Origin: CALBPI01 sp039700805
Lineage (GTDB): Bacteria > Pseudomonadota > Gammaproteobacteria > Steroidobacterales > Woeseiaceae
DNA: 15,736 nucleotides
NCBI GenBank assembly: GCA_039700805.1
Contig: JBCAZE010000065.1
Span: 1 to 15,736, forward strand
Direction: 5' to 3'
The position numbers were made by a program, and so were the translations under genes. Below the pieces are notes generated by a model, which had not been told where the DNA came from, made no database searches, and saw only the letters and a list, made by a program, of their open reading frames with translations. Shown here piece by piece: positions 8,184 to 14,413 of the stretch (within the stretch, counting starts at the first letter, position 1; each line of letters opens with the position of its first letter).

Positions 8184-8994
8184 ACAAGCCAAGCGTCGCA
8201 AGCCGCCGAAGCCACGCCAAAAGATGACGCTGAAGTTACCGACGCGCGTGGTCAAACGCGGTGTCTTTATGGTGGCCGTGCTGGCGACTGTGATGGTCGC
8301 TGCGTTCTCTGCGCGCAGTGTTTTAAATGTGCCGATTGAGTTGCTCACCATAGAAGCGCCGTTTCAACGCGTCAGTGAATTGCAGATCACCAATGCGTTT
8401 ACGGATTTCTCCGAGGCCGGCTTCATCGACATCGATCTTGATGAGGTGCGTGGGCGAATTGAAGCGCTGGATTGGGTCGATCGTGCGAGTGTTCGTCGAG
8501 TCTGGCCGAACGAAATCGAGATCGTTGTCAGCGAACAGGTGCCGGCTGCGAAATGGGGTAATGACGGATTGCTGAATACGCGTGGCGAGCTGTTCTCGTC
8601 AACGGGCCGAGAGGATTTACCTGAGCTTCCAAGACTGTCTGGTCCACCGCGCCGACTCAATGATGTGGCATCCCGATATCTCGCACTGCGACGCCCATTG
8701 ATCGAGGCAGGTCTTGGTGTGCGTGCAGTCACGATGGATGCGCGCGGGGCATGGCAATTCGTTCTGGCCAACGGTATTGAAGTGAGGCTCGGGCGTGAGC
8801 AAGTTCAGGCGCGCGCTGATCGATTCATACAAGTCGCCGCGCCGGTTGTTGCGCGCCATGAGGAAAAAATCAGACACGTAGATATGCGTTACAGCAACGG
8901 ATTCGCAATCGGCTGGAAGCGCAAAGAGTTTCGTCAGCAAGTGCGTCAGGAAGCCGCGCTGTCTGCCGCTGGTTTGCAAGAGGTGGTTGAATGA
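8173..8994 (+). CDS. ftsQ: FtsQ, divisome scaffold protein
   Basis: A bitopic inner-membrane protein that, with FtsB and FtsL, links early and late divisome components. It has 273 residues. A very basic cytoplasmic N-terminus (KQAKRRKPPKPRQK) is followed by one transmembrane segment at about 31-50, then a periplasmic POTRA domain (about 57-125, with VSELQI and LDWVDRASVRRVWPNEIEIVVSE) and the FtsQ-specific beta domain. The family is poorly conserved in sequence; RRxWPxxxxxxVxEQ and the position between ddlB and ftsA support the call. In-frame sequence extends 27 codons upstream, but ATG 8173 has a strong GGGAGGT (8162-8168) and produces the basic N-terminus. The stop overlaps ftsA as ATGA. 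Confidence 0.96.
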   Translation: MANKQAKRRKPPKPRQKMTLKLPTRVVKRGVFMVAVLATVMVAAFSARSVLNVPIELLTIEAPFQRVSELQITNAFTDFSEAGFIDIDLDEVRGRIEALDWVDRASVRRVWPNEIEIVVSEQVPAAKWGNDGLLNTRGELFSSTGREDLPELPRLSGPPRRLNDVASRYLALRRPLIEAGLGVRAVTMDARGAWQFVLANGIEVRLGREQVQARADRFIQVAAPVVARHEEKIRHVDMRYSNGFAIGWKRKEFRQQVRQEAALSAAGLQEVVE

Positions 8995-10226
8995 ATCGCA
9001 GGTCGGAACAAAACCTGATCGTCGGATTGGATATCGGCACATCCAAAGTGGTTGCTATCGTCGGCGAGGTCAGCGAAGACAACACGATCGAAGTGATCGG
9101 TATCGGTAGTCATCCCTCGCGTGGCTTAAAGAAAGGCGTCGTGGTCAACATCGAGTCCACGGTGCACTCGATTCAACGCGCTGTCGAGGAAGCGGAGTTG
9201 ATGGCCGGATGCGATATTCACGGCGTCTACACAGGGATTGCTGGTAGTCATATTCGGAGTCTGAACTCGCACGGTATCGTCGCGATTCGGGATAAAGAAG
9301 TGAGTCAATCGGATATCGATCGTGTGATCGATGCGGCCAAGGCAGTTGCGATCCCTGCTGACCAGAAGATCCTGCATATTTTGCCGCAGGAATTCATCAT
9401 CGATAACCAGGAAGGTATTCGAGAACCTGTCGGTATGTCGGGTGTGCGTCTTGAAGCGAAAGTCCACATGGTAACCGGCGCGGAGAGTGCGGCGCAGAAT
9501 ATCGTCAAGTGTGTCCAGCGCTGCGGACTGGATGTCGATGCGATCGTACTAGAGCAACTCGCCTCCAGCTATTCCGTATTGACCGAGGATGAAAAAGAAC
9601 TCGGCTCCTGCATCGTCGACATCGGTGGTGGCACAACCGACATCTCTGTTTTTCTCGGCGGTGCGATCCAGCACACGGCGGTGATTCCCATCGCTGGTGA
9701 TCAAGTGACAAACGATATCGCCGTATCGATGCGCACGCCGACGCAGCACGCTGAAGAGATCAAGATTAAATACGCCTGCGCACTTTCCCAGCTCGCGAAT
9801 CCCGATGAGACGATTGAGGTTCCGAGTGTCGGTGATCGACCGCCCAGACGACTGGCGAGACAGACGCTCGCTGAGATCGTTGAACCGCGCTATGAAGAGC
9901 TGTTTTCTTTGATTCGTGACGAGCTTCGGCGCAGTGGGTTTGAAGAACTCATCGCGGCCGGACTCGTGATTACCGGTGGCAGCGCGAAGATGGAAGGTGC
10001 TGTTGAACTCGCAGAGGAAGTGTTCCATATGCCGGTTCGCCTAGGCGTTCCGCAGCACGTGACTGGCCTGTCCGACGTTGTAAGAAATCCGATTCATGCA
10101 ACAGGCGTTGGCTTGCTTCTTTACGGTCTCGAGAACTTAACGTCGAGAGAAGTGGTATCTGCCGGTGGCGGCAAAGCGGGTGAGCTTTGGTCGCGGATGC
10201 GCGCATGGTTCAACGGCAAGTATTAA
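8991..10226 (+). CDS. ftsA: FtsA, actin-like membrane tether of the Z ring
   Basis: A cytoplasmic actin-family ATPase that anchors FtsZ to the membrane and recruits later division proteins. It has 411 residues. The phosphate-1 motif LIVGLDIGTSKV (9-20) and phosphate-2 motif VDIGGGTTDISVF (209-221) are clear, as is the adenosine motif LVITGGSAKMEG near 325-337. The 1C subdomain lies between the phosphate motifs. The last residues (LWSRMRAWFNGKY) form the amphipathic membrane-targeting helix typical of FtsA. An AGAGGTGG-like SD lies just before the start, which overlaps the ftsQ stop as ATGA. This is the last gene of the continuous overlapping series; 76 nt separate it from ftsZ. Confidence 0.98.
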   Translation: MNRRSEQNLIVGLDIGTSKVVAIVGEVSEDNTIEVIGIGSHPSRGLKKGVVVNIESTVHSIQRAVEEAELMAGCDIHGVYTGIAGSHIRSLNSHGIVAIRDKEVSQSDIDRVIDAAKAVAIPADQKILHILPQEFIIDNQEGIREPVGMSGVRLEAKVHMVTGAESAAQNIVKCVQRCGLDVDAIVLEQLASSYSVLTEDEKELGSCIVDIGGGTTDISVFLGGAIQHTAVIPIAGDQVTNDIAVSMRTPTQHAEEIKIKYACALSQLANPDETIEVPSVGDRPPRRLARQTLAEIVEPRYEELFSLIRDELRRSGFEELIAAGLVITGGSAKMEGAVELAEEVFHMPVRLGVPQHVTGLSDVVRNPIHATGVGLLLYGLENLTSREVVSAGGGKAGELWSRMRAWFNGKY

Positions 10227-10238
10227 CAAGGTTTTGTG

Positions 10239-10255
10239 TGACGCGTCGCGCGTCA
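10239..10255 (+). other. 7-bp hairpin between ftsA and ftsZ
   Basis: TGACGCG, a 3-nt loop TCG, and CGCGTCA form a perfect stem in the only true gap of the dcw part of the window. It is followed by TGCGGTTTTTGG (10256-10267), a T run that starts 5 nt after the stem. This could be a weak terminator or attenuator that lowers read-through into ftsZ, an RNA processing site, or an mRNA stability element. I cannot decide between these from sequence. Confidence 0.45.
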
Positions 10256-10290
10256 TGCGGTTTTTGGAGTTTTGACGTCTAACGACAACA

Positions 10291-10297
10291 AAGGTGA
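10291..10297 (+). promoter_or_regulatory. Ribosome binding site deciding the ftsZ start
   Basis: AAGGTGA, 5 nt before the ATG at 10303. It contains an in-frame GTG (10294), which is therefore unlikely to be the start. Starting at 10303 also gives the family-typical MFE N-terminus. Confidence 0.75.
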
Positions 10298-10302
10298 GCG
10301 AT

Positions 10303-11499
10303 ATGTTTGAATTGATGGATGCACACAGCCAAACGGCTGTTATAAAAGTGATCGGTGTCGGTGGTGGCGGCGGCAATGCCGTTTCGTACATGACTGAGTC
10401 CGGTATTGATGGTGTCGATTTTATTTGCGCCAACACTGATGCACAGGCACTGAAGAACGTCAGTGTTGGGGTGTCACTGCAGATTGGCTGCAATATTACG
10501 AAAGGCCTTGGCGCCGGCGCGAATCCAGATGTTGGTCGTCAAGCGGCGATGGAAGATCGCGATCGAATCCAGGAAGTGATCGAGGGCGCTGACATGCTGT
10601 TCATTACAGCCGGCATGGGCGGCGGCACCGGCACAGGCGCTGCCCCGATCGTGGCGCAAGTTGCCAAAGAAATGGGCATCTTGACGGTGGCCGTGGTGAC
10701 GCGTCCGTTCCGGATGGAAGGTGCCAAGCGTTCTGCGATTGCCGATGCGGGGATTGCAGAGCTGGGCAAATACGTTGATTCGCTGATCACCATCCCGAAT
10801 GAGAAGCTGTTGAGTGTGCTGGGTGCTGAGACAACGTTGCTCGATGCTTTCGGGTCCGCAAATGGCGTCTTGCAAGGCGCAGTGCAAGGGATCGCGGAAC
10901 TCATTACACGGCCTGGTTTGATCAACGTCGACTTTGCAGATGTTCGCACGGTGATGAGCGAGATGGGCATGGCGATGATGGGGTCCGGTCAAGCGTCGGG
11001 CGAAGATCGCGCGCGCGAAGCAGCAGAAGCTGCGGCATCGAGCCCGCTCTTGGAAGATATCAATCTTGCTGGCGCGAATGGCATTCTGGTGAATGTCACG
11101 GCTGGTATGGATCTTTCGATCGGCGAGTTCCAGGAAGTTGGTGAGACGATTCGTGCCTACGCATCGGACGACGCCACCGTCGTTGTTGGAACCGTGATCG
11201 ATCCGGACATGAGCAACAGCATTCGTGTCACGGTCGTTGCGACCGGACTCGGCCAAGGCAATGTTGGCCACGAGCAACCACCCATGCGCGTCATTCGCCG
11301 TCAGCAGCGTGAAGCGCAGCCAGCTATGCCAGCTGTCGATGCGCCAGCACCTCAGGCGGCAGCACAAGAGCCAAACTACAATCATCTCGAGAAGCCGACG
11401 ATTCAGCGTAAGCGTGCTGTTGGCGATGGACTCGGTGATGGCATGTTGCAGGAGGAGCTTTTGGATATTCCGGCGTTCTTGCGTCGGCAAGCCGACTAA
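10303..11499 (+). CDS. ftsZ: FtsZ, tubulin-like division GTPase
   Basis: A cytoplasmic GTPase that polymerises into the Z ring at midcell. It has 398 residues. VIKVIGVGGGGGNAV (13-27) and the tubulin signature GGGTGTG (106-112) bind GTP. The T7 loop NVDFADV (208-214) supplies the catalytic aspartates to the next subunit. A variable linker at about 325-380, rich in Pro, Ala and Gln, leads to the conserved C-terminal peptide LDIPAFLRRQAD (387-398), which binds FtsA and ZipA in gammaproteobacteria. It is not overlapped with ftsA and has its own strong SD, consistent with the higher expression known for ftsZ. Two hairpins follow, so it is probably the last gene of the dcw transcript. Confidence 0.99.
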   Translation: MFELMDAHSQTAVIKVIGVGGGGGNAVSYMTESGIDGVDFICANTDAQALKNVSVGVSLQIGCNITKGLGAGANPDVGRQAAMEDRDRIQEVIEGADMLFITAGMGGGTGTGAAPIVAQVAKEMGILTVAVVTRPFRMEGAKRSAIADAGIAELGKYVDSLITIPNEKLLSVLGAETTLLDAFGSANGVLQGAVQGIAELITRPGLINVDFADVRTVMSEMGMAMMGSGQASGEDRAREAAEAAASSPLLEDINLAGANGILVNVTAGMDLSIGEFQEVGETIRAYASDDATVVVGTVIDPDMSNSIRVTVVATGLGQGNVGHEQPPMRVIRRQQREAQPAMPAVDAPAPQAAAQEPNYNHLEKPTIQRKRAVGDGLGDGMLQEELLDIPAFLRRQAD

Positions 11500-11507
11500 G
11501 GCGACAA

Positions 11508-11549
11508 CGACATCACCTGCGCGATCGCTTACCCGCGCAGGTGATGTCG
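11508..11549 (+). terminator. Strong 16-bp hairpin after ftsZ
   Basis: A perfect 16-bp stem, CGACATCACCTGCGCG (11508-11523) with CGCGCAGGTGATGTCG (11534-11549), and a 10-nt loop, starting 9 nt after the ftsZ stop. The following bases (CTCTTAATG) hold only a weak T run, so it may work as an RNA 3'-end stabiliser or an inefficient terminator, backed up by the next hairpin. Confidence 0.7.
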
Positions 11550-11574
11550 CTCTTAATGATCTGACTCGGTAGGC

Positions 11575-11603
11575 AATGGATTTGTGCGTCGCACCATTTT
11601 TTT
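11575..11603 (+). terminator. Second, U-tract terminator-like hairpin after ftsZ
   Basis: AATG (11575-11578) and GTGC (11584-11587) pair with GCAC (11591-11594) and CATT (11595-11598). The loop is GTC and there is a 5-nt bulge. A run of seven T's (11597-11603) follows or overlaps the base of the stem. The stem is short, but the U tract is much better than that of the preceding hairpin. Together they could separate ftsZ from lpxC transcription. Confidence 0.45.
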
Positions 11604-11874
11604 CTTGCGTTTTAAGTATTTTTCATTACCATTCGATGACAACTTATTGATTTTGCAACGTTCGTCGTGCTGATCGATCGATTGCAAAAGTGATGCGTAT
11701 TTGCCACACAACGTACCTTGCTTGGGTTTTTGTACACGCAGATGTCGCTATCACGTCAGAAGGGGACCGTACCGTAGGGGTGCGGAATTTGTTTGCTGAC
11801 AACGACTTGCGGCATCCACCACGTTTGGTGTGCCTGCGGAGTAGTTGTGAGCAGTCATCAGGATTCTTGTTGTA
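11604..11874 (+). promoter_or_regulatory. Long lpxC leader region with hairpin
   Basis: About 270 nt without a convincing gene between the ftsZ terminators and lpxC. It must contain the lpxC promoter if the terminators are effective, but I see no clear -35/-10 pair. A hairpin lies at 11809-11837: GC-GGCA, TC bulge, CACCA, loop CGTT, TGGTG, TGCC, T bulge, GC. A separate 8-bp inverted repeat, TTTTGCAA (11651-11658) and TTGCAAAA (11682-11689), flanks a 23-nt spacer. A 60-codon ORF (ATG 11693, TAA 11873-11875) overlaps the lpxC ATG by one base; I do not recognise it as a protein. Confidence 0.4.
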
Positions 11875-12783
11875 ATGTTGAGACAACGAACGCTCAAAAC
11901 GACGATTCGTGCGACCGGTGTGGGACTCCACACGGGCGAAAAGGTGTATCTGACACTGCGCCCAGCGGCCGCAAACACCGGTGTTGTGTTCCGCAGAGTC
12001 GATTTACCCGAGCCGTGCGATATTCCTGCTGACGGCCGTCGGGTTCAAGAAACCATGCTCGGCACCAACCTTTTCAATGGCGAACACAAAGTAGCAACCG
12101 TCGAGCACTTGCTCGCCGCAGTCTCGGCACTCGGCATTGACAATTTGTACGTCGATATCAGCGCACCAGAGGTGCCGATTATGGACGGCAGCTCAGCACC
12201 GTTCGTATTCTTGCTCCAATCCGCAGGAATCGAGGAACAAGATGTCGCTAAAAAAATGTTGCGAATCAAGCGCCACGTGCGTGTCGAGGACGGCGACAAA
12301 TGGGCAGAACTGAAGCCTTATGATGGCTTCAAGATCAATTTCGGGATTTCGTTCAATCACCCGGTGATCAACCAGCAGCGCCAGCACATATCGCTCGATT
12401 TGTCGTCAAGCGCGTTTGTACGCGACGTCAGTCGCGCTCGCACCTTTGGTTTTATGCGTGATATCGAAGTGCTTCGAGAACGTGGGCTGACGCTCGGCGG
12501 CAGCATGGATAACGCGATCGTCTTAGACGACTATCGCATCCTGAATGAAGACGGGCTGCGGTACGACGATGAGTTTGTTAAGCACAAGGTACTCGACGCT
12601 GTTGGTGATTTGTACCTGCTCGGCCACAACTTGATTGGCGAATACTCCGCCTATAAATCTGGGCATGACCTCAATAACAAATTGGTCCGCGCGGTGCTCG
12701 CCGATGCCTCTTCGTATGAGATCAAGACTTTCGGGCAAGCGGAATCTGCACCGGTGAGTTATCCGTCACCGGTCTACGCCTGA
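11875..12783 (+). CDS. lpxC: LpxC, UDP-3-O-acyl-GlcNAc deacetylase
   Basis: The zinc enzyme of the first committed step of lipid A synthesis, in the cytoplasm. It has 302 residues, close to the 305 of E. coli. Conserved elements are QRTLKTTIRATGVGLHTGEKV near the N-terminus, VEHLLAA with E77 and H78, PIMDGSSAPF (101-110), SRARTFGFMRDIE (186-198) and H237, D241 and H264. By homology H78, H237 and D241 bind zinc, while E77 and H264 are catalytic. The best SD candidate is AGGA at 11860-11863 with a rather long 11-nt spacer. The 3' end overlaps the convergent dciA-like gene by 10 bp. The presence of lpxC next to ftsZ is the usual gammaproteobacterial arrangement. Confidence 0.99.
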   Translation: MLRQRTLKTTIRATGVGLHTGEKVYLTLRPAAANTGVVFRRVDLPEPCDIPADGRRVQETMLGTNLFNGEHKVATVEHLLAAVSALGIDNLYVDISAPEVPIMDGSSAPFVFLLQSAGIEEQDVAKKMLRIKRHVRVEDGDKWAELKPYDGFKINFGISFNHPVINQQRQHISLDLSSSAFVRDVSRARTFGFMRDIEVLRERGLTLGGSMDNAIVLDDYRILNEDGLRYDDEFVKHKVLDAVGDLYLLGHNLIGEYSAYKSGHDLNNKLVRAVLADASSYEIKTFGQAESAPVSYPSPVYA

Positions 12784-13070
12784 GGGCGAACCTTAATTTG
12801 ACAGGCTGTTGCCGGAATACCGGCGCGGCGTGCGGCTTCGAGCATATCGGCCGAATGAAATCTAAGTCGGGCAGCCCAGTTAGGGTCGTCCGCGACGACA
12901 ACCAGCGCGTTATCTGGACTTATGCTGGCCGCCACAATGGCTGCGCCAATGTTGTCAGGTAGTGCGCCAACGATAGATTGCTGCAGAGATTGCATAGCGC
13001 TTGCGCGATTGGCGAGGGTAGTCAATGAACTATTGCCGCCGGTCAGCAGACTCTTGAGATCTTTAGCCAT
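12774..13070 (-). CDS. dciA: DUF721/DciA-like protein (probable replicative helicase operator)
   Basis: A 98-residue minus-strand gene (TAG at 12774-12776), convergent with lpxC and the only minus-strand gene in the window. The sequence has the DUF721 pattern: a helical N-terminus (SSLTTLANRASAMQSLQQSIVGALP), then ALVVVADDPNWAARLRFHSADMLEAAR (about 55-81) with the conserved Trp and RLRFH, and a short beta-like end. DUF721 includes DciA, which helps load or operate the DnaB helicase in bacteria lacking DnaC. It is small for the family and has no extended C-terminal tail. No clear SD precedes the ATG. A DUF721 gene between lpxC and secA is, as far as I recall, also seen in other gammaproteobacteria. 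The function is inferred from the family only. Confidence 0.75.
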   Translation of the reverse strand: MAKDLKSLLTGGNSSLTTLANRASAMQSLQQSIVGALPDNIGAAIVAASISPDNALVVVADDPNWAARLRFHSADMLEAARRAGIPATACQIKVRPQA

Positions 13071-13173
13071 GTGGGTGCTGGGATGTGATGAAAGTCGCAG
13101 ACTGGAGCGCGAATGCTAGCACTTTGAGACGTGGTTAGTGGTTTTTTGCAGCTAAATCGTTGATATTGCTCCT

Positions 13174-13266
13174 GTCATCAGGGCAAACCGGTTGAAAGGC
13201 CGGGACGCAAAGCCACCGATCTACCGCCGTGCGTTATTGTTCGGCAACGACAGCGGGGCTGCTGAC
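13174..13266 (+). ncRNA. Cyclic di-GMP-I (GEMM-I) riboswitch aptamer
   Basis: The core blocks are CAGGGCAAACC (13179-13189), a GAAA tetraloop (13194-13197), GGGACGCAAAGCC (13202-13214) and AGCGGGGCUGC (13252-13262). They match the Vibrio Vc2 class I aptamer as I remember it almost base for base. P1 pairs GTCATCAG (13174-13181) with CTGCTGAC (13259-13266), 7 of 8 pairs. P2 is CCGGTT-GAAA-GGCCGG (13188-13203), fully paired with two G-U. P3 includes CCGC/GCGG and an inner hairpin, GTTATTG-TTCGG-CAACGAC. The GGG run at the ligand pocket is the c-di-GMP type, not the variant known for cGAMP. It lies 130 nt before the M23 peptidase start, on the same strand. The exact 3' edge is approximate. Confidence 0.93.
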
Positions 13267-13271
13267 GCACG

Positions 13272-13296
13272 CGAGGCAGAGTTCTTCCTGCTCTCG
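13272..13296 (+). other. Hairpin just after the riboswitch
   Basis: CGAGGCAG (13272-13279), loop AGTTCTTC, then CTGC, one bulged T, and CTCG (13293-13296). It starts 5 nt after P1 of the aptamer. There is no T run behind it, so it is not an intrinsic terminator. Its last two bases (13295-13296) overlap the outer CGAA (13295-13298) of the long-range stem described next, so the two structures may compete at their edge. Confidence 0.4.
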
Positions 13297-13301
13297 AAGT
13301 G

Positions 13302-13386
13302 CAAATACTGCAGCCAAAAGTCGTTGAGTTTGGTAAAAAGATGGGTTTGGCCGTCCTGCAACGCGGAACCAACTAGGCAGTATTTG
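13302..13386 (+). promoter_or_regulatory. Putative riboswitch expression platform: long-range stem at the M23 translation start
   Basis: A perfect 10-bp inverted repeat, CAAATACTGC (13302-13311) and GCAGTATTTG (13377-13386), encloses 65 nt. After a small internal loop, CGAA (13295-13298) can add four pairs with TTCG (13389-13392). The right arm then ends 4 nt before the ATG at 13397, so folding would hide the ribosome landing region. The only SD-like bases (AGG, 13375-13377) are at the edge of the right arm. A smaller hairpin (TTGGCCG with CGG-AA-CCAA, 13347-13372) sits inside. No U-tract terminator is present between aptamer and start codon, so control of translation, or of stability or Rho access, is the inference. 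Confidence 0.5.
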
Positions 13387-13396
13387 AATTCGATCC

Positions 13397-14326
13397 ATGA
13401 ATGTCGTCATTTTTAGCAAATCCAGCAGCGCCCCCCGCCAACTTAATCTGACCGGACCTGGGTTTGTCGTTTCTGCCATTGGCGTGCTTGCTTTAGTTTG
13501 CGCGTTGGTTTTAGGTTCAGGCTATGCGATGGGCTTGAAAGCGGCAGGCGCGGCGGACGACGATCAACTCGATGAACTACGCGCTGCATTAATCGCGCAA
13601 CAAGCCGAGCTCGACAATGCGCGTCGTGATGCGCAGGACACACTAGATGCTTTGGCGATCCGCATCGGCCAAATGAATGCTCACGTTGTAAGGCTAGATG
13701 CGTTGGGTCAACGTCTTACGCAAATGGCTGACCTGGAAGACGGCGAGTTTGATTTTGAGACTGTACCGCCGGTTGGTGGTCCAGAAGAAACTGAGCACTT
13801 TGCGGATCTCGATGAGGCATCGCTCATCGATCAGCTCGATGGTCTCGGTGTACGTATTGAAGACAGAGCGCGGCAATTGGGTGTTCTCGAGTCTGTGCTT
13901 TTGAATCGCACGGTCGGCGAGCGCATCAAACCGCAGGGCCATCCGGTTGATGGTGGATGGATATCATCACATTTCGGGACGCGTACCGATCCCTTCACCG
14001 GTAAGAAATCACGCCATAAAGGCGTCGATATCGCAGCACGTGCCGGCGCGGACATTGTCTCCGTCGGGTCCGGTATCGTGACTTACAGTGGCAACCGATA
14101 TGGCTACGGCATCATGGTCGAGATCGATCATGGCAATGGTTACGTGACACGCTACGCCCACAACGCAGAAAACACCGTCGAAGTTGGCGACGAAGTCAGC
14201 AAAGGGCAGCTGATTGGATACATGGGTGCCACCGGTCGTGCGACCGGGCCGAACCTGCATTTTGAGGTCTTGAAAGACGGCAAAGTGCAAGATCCCATCA
14301 AGTTCATCCGGGCAAAGTCCAAGTAG
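13397..14326 (+). CDS. Membrane-anchored M23 (LytM-type) metallopeptidase, riboswitch-associated
   Basis: 309 residues. A short cytoplasmic N-terminus is followed by one transmembrane segment (about 22-46), an acidic, Gln/Ala-rich coiled-coil region (about 53-110), a linker, and a C-terminal M23 domain (about 182-305) facing the periplasm. Such enzymes cut peptidoglycan cross-links or stem peptides. By homology to LytM, H207 and D211 (RHKGVD) and H288 (NLHFE) bind zinc, and H255 (RYAHN) is catalytic. The first His of the usual HxH motif is Asn here (N286, codon AAC 14252-14254). This may reduce activity, alter specificity or indicate an activator role; I cannot say which. The start fits the family N-terminus but has no good SD. 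It is the first gene behind the c-di-GMP riboswitch and lies just before secA. Confidence 0.92.
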   Translation: MNVVIFSKSSSAPRQLNLTGPGFVVSAIGVLALVCALVLGSGYAMGLKAAGAADDDQLDELRAALIAQQAELDNARRDAQDTLDALAIRIGQMNAHVVRLDALGQRLTQMADLEDGEFDFETVPPVGGPEETEHFADLDEASLIDQLDGLGVRIEDRARQLGVLESVLLNRTVGERIKPQGHPVDGGWISSHFGTRTDPFTGKKSRHKGVDIAARAGADIVSVGSGIVTYSGNRYGYGIMVEIDHGNGYVTRYAHNAENTVEVGDEVSKGQLIGYMGATGRATGPNLHFEVLKDGKVQDPIKFIRAKSK

Positions 14327-14371
14327 CTGCTTGATTCTTCTCAAAGCGCCCACATTCATAGTTTCTTAGCG

Positions 14372-14406
14372 GTGATAAAACGCCTAAAATAGGCGGCTTT
14401 AATCAC
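14372..14406 (+). other. Imperfect hairpin in the M23-secA gap
   Basis: GTGAT (14372-14376), an A/A mismatch, AAA and CGCCTA (14381-14386) pair with TAGGCG (14390-14395), a bulged GC, TTT and ATCAC (14402-14406), with loop AAA. That is 14 pairs with two imperfections. No T run follows. It overlaps TAAAAT (14385-14390), which resembles a -10 box but lacks a matching -35. It could be the 3' end of the M23 mRNA or part of a secA leader. Confidence 0.4.
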
Positions 14407-14413
14407 GCTTCTA

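Noticed and set aside
10294..10302. GTG at 10294 as the ftsZ start
   Set aside because: It lies inside the AAGGTGA ribosome binding site of the ATG at 10303, which also gives the family-typical N-terminus.
10474..11490. A 338-codon minus-strand open frame opposite ftsZ
   Set aside because: It lies entirely antisense to highly conserved ftsZ and its translation is rich in Arg, His and Cys, with no family resemblance. It reflects codon bias in ftsZ.
11601..11760. Promoter boxes for lpxC, such as TTGCGT (11605-11610) with TACCAT (11627-11632)
   Set aside because: Matches to the sigma-70 consensus are only moderate in each box and several equally poor alternatives exist, so no promoter was called.
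13124..13167. Promoter for the riboswitch transcript, for example TTGAGA (13124-13129) or GATATT (13162-13167)
   Set aside because: No -35/-10 pair with acceptable spacing was found. A promoter must exist here or further upstream, but I cannot place it.
13272..13296. Hairpin after the aptamer as an intrinsic terminator of the riboswitch
   Set aside because: It is followed by AAGTGCAAAT with no T run, so intrinsic termination is unlikely.
13192..13416. A 74-codon plus-strand frame running through the riboswitch leader
   Set aside because: It overlaps conserved aptamer structure, has no SD and no recognisable protein, and ends inside the M23 gene in another frame.
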